Assembly (NCBI GenBank): GCA_018818235.1
Contig: JAHISE010000009.1
Coordinates: 1-5,413 of the forward strand
Reading direction: 5' to 3'
Source: Patescibacteria group bacterium
GTDB taxonomy: Bacteria; Patescibacteriota; Gracilibacteria; Peribacterales; Peribacteraceae
Length of the DNA stretch: 5,413 nucleotides
Shown: piece after piece, positions 1 through 2,952 of the stretch
Numbering within the stretch: the first letter of the stretch is position 1
How the letters are laid out: each line of letters opens with the position of its first letter
The notes under the pieces: model-generated
The model's database searches: none
What the model saw: the letters and a program-made list of their open reading frames with translations, nothing else
What the model was told of the DNA's origin: nothing
Made by a program: the position numbers and the translations under genes

Positions 1-99
1 AAAATCCCAAACTTCGATCATTCTTTACTCTTGAGATTTGTTATTTGTGTTTTGGGATTTTTTTGGGGATTTGTTATTTGGGATTTGGGTTTTAATTTA
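1..99. repeat. Cytosine-free T/G-rich degenerate repeat with inverted repeat
   Basis: Bases 31-99 of the plus strand contain no C at all. The unit GATTTGTTATTTG occurs exactly at 35-47 and 68-80, and TTTGGGATTT occurs at 51-60 and 77-86. The left edge, AAAATCCCAAA at 1-11, is the exact reverse complement of 51-61, so an 11-bp stem with a 39-base loop is possible. Four G-runs (54-56, 65-68, 80-82, 87-89) lie on the plus strand. No reading frame of note is present between 1 and 117. The stretch lies directly downstream of the minus-strand toxin gene, so it might also end that transcript, but it does not look like a standard intrinsic terminator. It may continue left of the window. Confidence 0.6.
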
Positions 100-117
100 C
101 TACATAAAATCTTCATA

Positions 118-396
118 TCATTTTATATTGATCTGGCTATACATGTCATGATCTCCAACAGCAACTAAAGCTGCTATCTTGTTTTTTTCTTCCCAAACAA
201 AAACAATGCGATATTTATAATTAACCGAAAAACTCAAGCATCCTTTTATCTTTCCATGCAACTTGTGCATTCTCAGCATCGAATTATTCGAATCTTCCTT
301 AAATAATTCAATTTTTTCTTTGATCTCTGATTTTAAATCATCAGGCAGCTTTTTATATTGCCGAAGAAAATTCGGACGATAGCGAACCTTAATCAT
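118..396 (-). CDS. Type II toxin, RelE/ParE superfamily (YafQ/RelE-like mRNA interferase)
   Basis: This 92-residue protein has the length and pattern of RelE-fold toxins, which cut mRNA in the ribosomal A site. Visible features are an N-terminal strand plus helical hairpin (FLRQYKKLPDDLKSEI, about residues 10-25), the HKLHGKIKG segment (44-52), the core strand YKYRIVF (60-66) with R63, and the terminal VGDHDMY motif (80-86). H83 lies where YafQ carries its catalytic His, and R63 lies where the family keeps a catalytic Arg. The YafQ assignment rests on that His; a general RelE/StbE label is equally safe. The ATG overlaps the antitoxin stop in ATGA (393-396), which implies translational coupling, and there is no Shine-Dalgarno sequence. 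The stop is TGA. The gene is complete and intact. Toxicity and cleavage specificity are inferred from the family only. Confidence 0.88.
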   Translation of the reverse strand: MIKVRYRPNFLRQYKKLPDDLKSEIKEKIELFKEDSNNSMLRMHKLHGKIKGCLSFSVNYKYRIVFVWEEKNKIAALVAVGDHDMYSQINIK

Positions 397-599
397 ATCT
401 TTGAGGCTAGTTCATCTAAATCACCATCCAATGAAGGTTCCTCCATTGCTTTTAACACAGCTTCCACAGCTTGATCTTCCAGATACTTTTTGACAGCCTT
501 TCGAATTGCATCAGCTTTATTGGAAGCAATCCCATCGGCAATAAGCTGTTCAATTTGACGCAGGAATTCGTCAGGTAGGGGTACAGATACGGTAGTCAT
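393..599 (-). CDS. Ribbon-helix-helix antitoxin (CopG/ParD-type)
   Basis: This 68-residue protein is the first gene of the operon and precedes the RelE-type toxin. Residues 2-8 (TTVSVPLP) fit the DNA-contacting beta strand of a ribbon-helix-helix fold, residues 10-23 fit helix 1 (DEFLRQIEQLIADG), and residues 26-43 fit helix 2, starting at the typical SNKADAIRKAV. The acidic tail from about residue 44 (EEPSLDGDLDEL) would be the toxin-binding part. RHH antitoxins dimerise, neutralise the partner and repress their own promoter. The palindrome just upstream (602-629) is the natural operator. The chosen Met sits immediately before the beta strand, as is usual in this family. No Shine-Dalgarno sequence precedes it. 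Confidence 0.88.
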   Translation of the reverse strand: MTTVSVPLPDEFLRQIEQLIADGIASNKADAIRKAVKKYLEDQAVEAVLKAMEEPSLDGDLDELASKI

Positions 600-601
600 G
601 G

Positions 602-634
602 TATTATATTATCATATGATAATATCATATACAA
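602..634 (-). promoter_or_regulatory. Promoter and palindromic operator of the RHH/RelE operon
   Basis: Bases 602-629 form a 28-bp palindrome with a single mismatched pair (605/626); the inner 20 bp (606-625) are perfect. The 7-mer TATCATA occurs at 610-616 and 623-629, and its complement TATGATA at 615-621, so three half-sites are packed in alternating orientation, as expected for cooperative RHH antitoxin binding. Reading on the minus strand, TTGTAT (629-634) and TAATAT (606-611) are separated by 17 bp and could serve as -35 and -10, with the start of transcription close to the ATG at 599. The palindrome is seen directly; its use as operator is inference from the family. The promoter boxes are weaker evidence because the region is very AT-rich. 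Confidence 0.6.
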
Positions 635-661
635 GAGAAAATTCTCATTCTTTGCTAAAAT
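635..661 (+). promoter_or_regulatory. Candidate extended -10 promoter of the Cys-rich gene
   Basis: TGCTAAAAT at 653-661 fits an extended -10 element (TG, one base, then TAAAAT). The expected transcription start falls near 668-670, at or just before the ATG at 670, so the transcript would be leaderless or nearly so. There is no good -35 box, which extended -10 promoters can do without. A short inverted repeat, GAGAA-AA-TTCTC, lies at 635-646 where a -35 would be and could bind a regulator. The promoter shares the 70-bp divergent gap with the antitoxin operator, so antitoxin binding might affect it too. This is a pattern match only. Confidence 0.35.
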
Positions 662-669
662 GCTGATAT

Positions 670-2331
670 ATGCAAAAATCTTGCACCCAATGCGGCTCCT
701 CCTTCGAAATTACGCAGTCTGATTTGGAGTTTTATGACAAGATATCGCCGGTATTTAATGAAAAAAAACATTCAATTCCTGCTCCTACATATTGTCCTGA
801 TTGTCGAATGAAAAGGAGGTTCACATTTAGAAATTTCTTTAATTTGTATAAACGTAAATCTGATTTATCGGGAAAAGATATTATATCCATGTATGACAAA
901 GATTCTCCTTTTCCGGTATTTGATCAGCATGAATGGTGGGGGGACAAGTGGAACGGAATAGATTATGGAAAAGATATTGATTTTAATCAATCCTTTTTCG
1001 AGCAATTAAAGGAGCTTCATAACACTGTCCCGCATATGGGGATAATGAATACGCAAAGTGAAAATACCGATTATTCCAATCTTTGTTTTCAAAGCAGAAA
1101 CTGTTATCTGGTTTTTGGCAGTGTTTTGAATGAGGATTGCTGTTACGGGCATATTGTCTGGCAATGTCGCAATTGTTTTGATTGTTTATACACTTATCGC
1201 AGCGAATTCTGTTATGAATGTATTGATTGTGTCCAATGCTACAATACATTATTTTCTCAGTCATCCGAGAACTGCAATGATTCATATTTCCTTGTCAATT
1301 GCCATGGATGTCGCAATTGCTTTGGATGTGTTGGAATGAATAACAATGAATATTGCATATTTAACGAACAAATTTCGAAGGAGGAATACAAATCGCGTGT
1401 AGATTATTTATTGTCTCATTTGAAAACAATTAAATCAAAACTTGAAGAATTAAGAAGCAATGAGATAGTAAAGAATTTTCATGGTTATTCCTGTGAAAAT
1501 GTTCAAGGAGACTATCTGTATTTCTCCAGAAACATTGTTCGATCCTATGATCTGAAGAATTGTGAGGATTGTAAGTATTGTGCGACCTGCGACAGTTTCA
1601 AAGATTGCTATGATTGTAATTATTCACCACCTCACGCAGAGGTGTCATATGAATCAATTACCATAAGTGGTTTTCACTATCTATTCTGTCACAGGTGTCT
1701 TGGGAATAATTCAGATATACTTTATTGCGATGATTGCCATGGTTGTCGTAATTGTTTTGGATGTTTTGGTCTTAAGCAGAAAGAATATTGCATACTTAAT
1801 AAGCAATATTCAAAAGAACAATATGAGGATCTATCTTCAAGATTGATCGATCATATGATAAATACGAAAGAGTGGGGAGAATTTGCTTCAATAACACCTT
1901 TTGCATACAACGAAACAATTGCACATCAATATTTTCCTTTATCACAGGAGCAGGCATTAAAAGAAGGATACAGATGGAAAGATAAGGAGGATGAGATTCC
2001 GCAGGTAGAAAAGATTATTCCTGCCGATCGTCTCCCTGTTTCAATTAATGATATCCCGGATGACATACTCAACTGGGCGATTAAATGTGAAGCAACCCAA
2101 AGGCCTTTTAGGATTGTTAAACAAGAACTGGAGTTTTATAGGAAGATGAAGCTCCCCATTCCTCGCTTCCATCCGGATGAGCGTCACAAAAGGAGAATTG
2201 CACTCAGAAACCCCCGCAAGCTCTGGCAAAGAAAATGCGATAAGTGTGGGGAGGGGATGGAAACTACGTACGCGCCAGAGAGACCTGAACGAGTATTCTG
2301 CGAAAAGTGCTATTTAAATGAAGTCTACTAA
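670..2331 (+). CDS. Cys-array protein with terminal zinc ribbons, function unknown
   Basis: This 553-residue protein has 41 cysteines. Residues 5-50 form a zinc ribbon of the zf-trcl type (C5-x2-C8, then C42-x2-C45 followed by RMKRR). The middle (139-374) holds 32 Cys, mostly in C-x2-C arrays: 181-190, 211-220, 298-307 and 353-365. It divides into two related halves, each ending in CHGCRNCFGC plus an EYCI-x-N-x-Q-x-SKE segment (211-240 and 356-385). Residues 473-513 resemble a decayed copy of the N-terminal ribbon. A second intact ribbon closes the protein (C523-x2-C526, C544-x2-C547). No signal peptide or membrane segment is visible, so it is probably cytoplasmic and binds several metal ions, likely zinc. 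I have seen similar proteins in CPR genomes, sometimes labelled CaiB/BaiF without support; no transferase motif is visible here. Its role and partners are unknown. The stop overlaps the convergent toxin gene by 4 bases. Confidence 0.85.
   Translation: MQKSCTQCGSSFEITQSDLEFYDKISPVFNEKKHSIPAPTYCPDCRMKRRFTFRNFFNLYKRKSDLSGKDIISMYDKDSPFPVFDQHEWWGDKWNGIDYGKDIDFNQSFFEQLKELHNTVPHMGIMNTQSENTDYSNLCFQSRNCYLVFGSVLNEDCCYGHIVWQCRNCFDCLYTYRSEFCYECIDCVQCYNTLFSQSSENCNDSYFLVNCHGCRNCFGCVGMNNNEYCIFNEQISKEEYKSRVDYLLSHLKTIKSKLEELRSNEIVKNFHGYSCENVQGDYLYFSRNIVRSYDLKNCEDCKYCATCDSFKDCYDCNYSPPHAEVSYESITISGFHYLFCHRCLGNNSDILYCDDCHGCRNCFGCFGLKQKEYCILNKQYSKEQYEDLSSRLIDHMINTKEWGEFASITPFAYNETIAHQYFPLSQEQALKEGYRWKDKEDEIPQVEKIIPADRLPVSINDIPDDILNWAIKCEATQRPFRIVKQELEFYRKMKLPIPRFHPDERHKRRIALRNPRKLWQRKCDKCGEGMETTYAPERPERVFCEKCYLNEVY
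1300..1422 (+). repeat. Internal protein repeat, copy 1 (residues 211-251 of the Cys-array protein)
   Basis: This segment encodes CHGCRNCFGC followed by a Gly, an EYCI motif, N-x-Q, and SKEEY leading into a charged helix. It aligns without gaps to residues 356-396, with 23 of 41 positions identical by eye. It closes the first half of the protein. Confidence 0.8.
1735..1857 (+). repeat. Internal protein repeat, copy 2 (residues 356-396 of the Cys-array protein)
   Basis: This is the second copy of the CHGCRNCFGC / EYCI / SKEQY segment, 145 residues after the first. Over the first ten codons the two copies differ at only three bases, all silent third positions. It is followed by a different tail with ITPFAYNET and FPLSQEQALKEGYRW. 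Confidence 0.8.
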
Positions 2332-2576
2332 ATATTTCCATAAGTAGATTCATCTCTTTTTCTTATTGCTTTAATAATAATCCTGTCACCGTCATCAAAA
2401 TAAATTATGCGGTATCTGCCTACTCTGGTTCTATAAATATCTTCATATCCTTCCAGTTTCTTTATCTTTTTCAATTCAAGCGAACGCGATTGCATTTTTT
2501 TAAGTACCTGATTTATACGAATAAGATCAGCACGTGGTATTTGCCTCAGTGACTTCTTGAGTTTACTCGTCATCAT
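2328..2576 (-). CDS. Type II toxin, RelE family mRNA interferase
   Basis: This 82-residue RelE/ParE-superfamily toxin is paired with the Phd/YefM antitoxin just upstream. Its C-terminal half has the family core: IYRTRVGRYRIIYF (47-60), then the last strand and IRKRDESTY (71-79). Against E. coli RelE, R49 and R51 fall at the two active-site lysines, R56 at Arg61, R74 at Arg81 and Y79 at Tyr87 (one-residue gap), so the catalytic set looks conserved. The start overlaps the antitoxin end by 14 bases. ATGATG offers two adjacent starts (2576 or 2573) and no Shine-Dalgarno sequence separates them. Stop TAG (2328-2330) overlaps the TAA of the convergent Cys-rich gene. The ribosome-dependent mRNA cleavage role is inferred from the family. 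Confidence 0.87.
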   Translation of the reverse strand: MMTSKLKKSLRQIPRADLIRINQVLKKMQSRSLELKKIKKLEGYEDIYRTRVGRYRIIYFDDGDRIIIKAIRKRDESTYGNI

Positions 2577-2817
2577 TACATATAGAATCTATGGTTTCTA
2601 TCAAATCACCGGCTGAGATGCCATCCTTTTTACCTTCTTCTGTAAAGTCAATAACAGTTTCCCATAATCCATCTTTGTCCATGTCTGAATCAATGTTCAT
2701 TACAATGAAGGATGGTTTAGATCTGCGAATAACCCTGAATGCCTGACCTGCTTCCGCAAGACTTGCATATTTTGCCAGGTTGTTCCGGAATTCTTTGATA
2801 GAAATATCTTTGGGCAT
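2563..2817 (-). CDS. Phd/YefM-family antitoxin
   Basis: This 84-residue protein has the Phd/YefM N-terminal DNA-binding pattern: ISIKEFRNNLAKY (5-17), the turn at AEAG (21-24), then FRVIRRSKPSFIVMNI (27-42), matching the usual strand pair with a basic hairpin. The rest is acidic and helical (LWETVIDFTEEGKKDGISAGDLIETID), as expected for the part that wraps the toxin. It precedes its RelE toxin, the standard order, with a 14-base overlap. It probably represses the operon, alone and with the toxin. The upstream palindrome contains TGTACA, the core known from YefM and Phd operators. There is no Shine-Dalgarno sequence before the ATG at 2817, but this is the only Met that keeps the DNA-binding strand. 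Confidence 0.88.
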   Translation of the reverse strand: MPKDISIKEFRNNLAKYASLAEAGQAFRVIRRSKPSFIVMNIDSDMDKDGLWETVIDFTEEGKKDGISAGDLIETIDSICNDDE

Positions 2818-2822
2818 AATTG

Positions 2823-2829
2823 AGTGTAA
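2823..2829 (+). promoter_or_regulatory. Candidate second operator half-site
   Basis: AGTGTAA at 2823-2829 repeats the right arm of the main palindrome (AGTGTAA at 2856-2862) in the same orientation, 33 bp away, about three helical turns, so both would lie on roughly the same face. It would fall in the 5' leader of the antitoxin mRNA. Phd/YefM operators usually contain more than one site. This is suggestive only. Confidence 0.35.
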
Positions 2830-2843
2830 GAAAAGTTACTTCT

Positions 2844-2872
2844 ATTGTACACTTAAGTGTAACATAGAACAA
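2844..2872 (-). promoter_or_regulatory. Promoter and operator of the Phd/RelE operon
   Basis: Reading on the minus strand, TTGTTC (2867-2872) and TACAAT (2844-2849) are spaced by exactly 17 bp and resemble -35 and -10 boxes of a housekeeping sigma-factor promoter. Transcription would start near 2837, about 20 bases before the ATG. A perfect 14-bp palindrome, TACACTTAAGTGTA (2848-2861), fills the spacer and -10 side, and TGTACA (2846-2851), the core of known YefM/Phd operator palindromes, overlaps the -10. Binding here would block RNA polymerase. The palindrome is seen directly and its role is inferred. Confidence 0.6.
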
Positions 2873-2884
2873 GGAACATATACA

Positions 2885-2916
2885 CAAAAAATATATAGAA
2901 TGGCTAATATAAGCCA
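2885..2916 (-). terminator. Weak candidate terminator after the S74 gene
   Basis: On the minus strand a 5-bp stem (TGGCT with AGCCA, 2901-2905 and 2912-2916, 6-base loop) is followed by an AT-rich tract with a run of T (2885-2891). The stem is short and the T-run starts about ten bases after it, so this is a poor intrinsic terminator. It is the best hairpin in the 135-base gap. Confidence 0.25.
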
Positions 2917-2952
2917 AAAACTTCGTACTAAATATGTATTCAAAGCATATTC

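Noticed and set aside
602..629. CRISPR or inverted-repeat transposon end
   Set aside because: There is a single palindrome with no spacer-repeat series and no transposase; the position before an RHH antitoxin explains it as an operator.
983..1285. Open frame of 100 codons antisense to the Cys-array gene
   Set aside because: It lies wholly inside a well-supported gene on the other strand, and its composition reflects the complement of Cys-rich codons. No family pattern is visible.
1130..1339. Open frame of 69 codons in another plus-strand frame inside the Cys-array gene
   Set aside because: It is an out-of-frame reading of the conserved Cys motifs, which are clearly coding in the main frame.
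1211..1765. Reading the C-x2-C arrays as ferredoxin-type iron-sulfur sites
   Set aside because: The usual C-x2-C-x2-C-x3-C-P pattern is absent; spacing stays at two residues and no Pro follows the last Cys. Zinc is more likely, though metal identity cannot be read from sequence.
2931..2951. Hairpin AATATG/CATATT just after the S74 stop
   Set aside because: Six AT-rich base pairs with a 9-base loop and no T-run; too weak to call a terminator.
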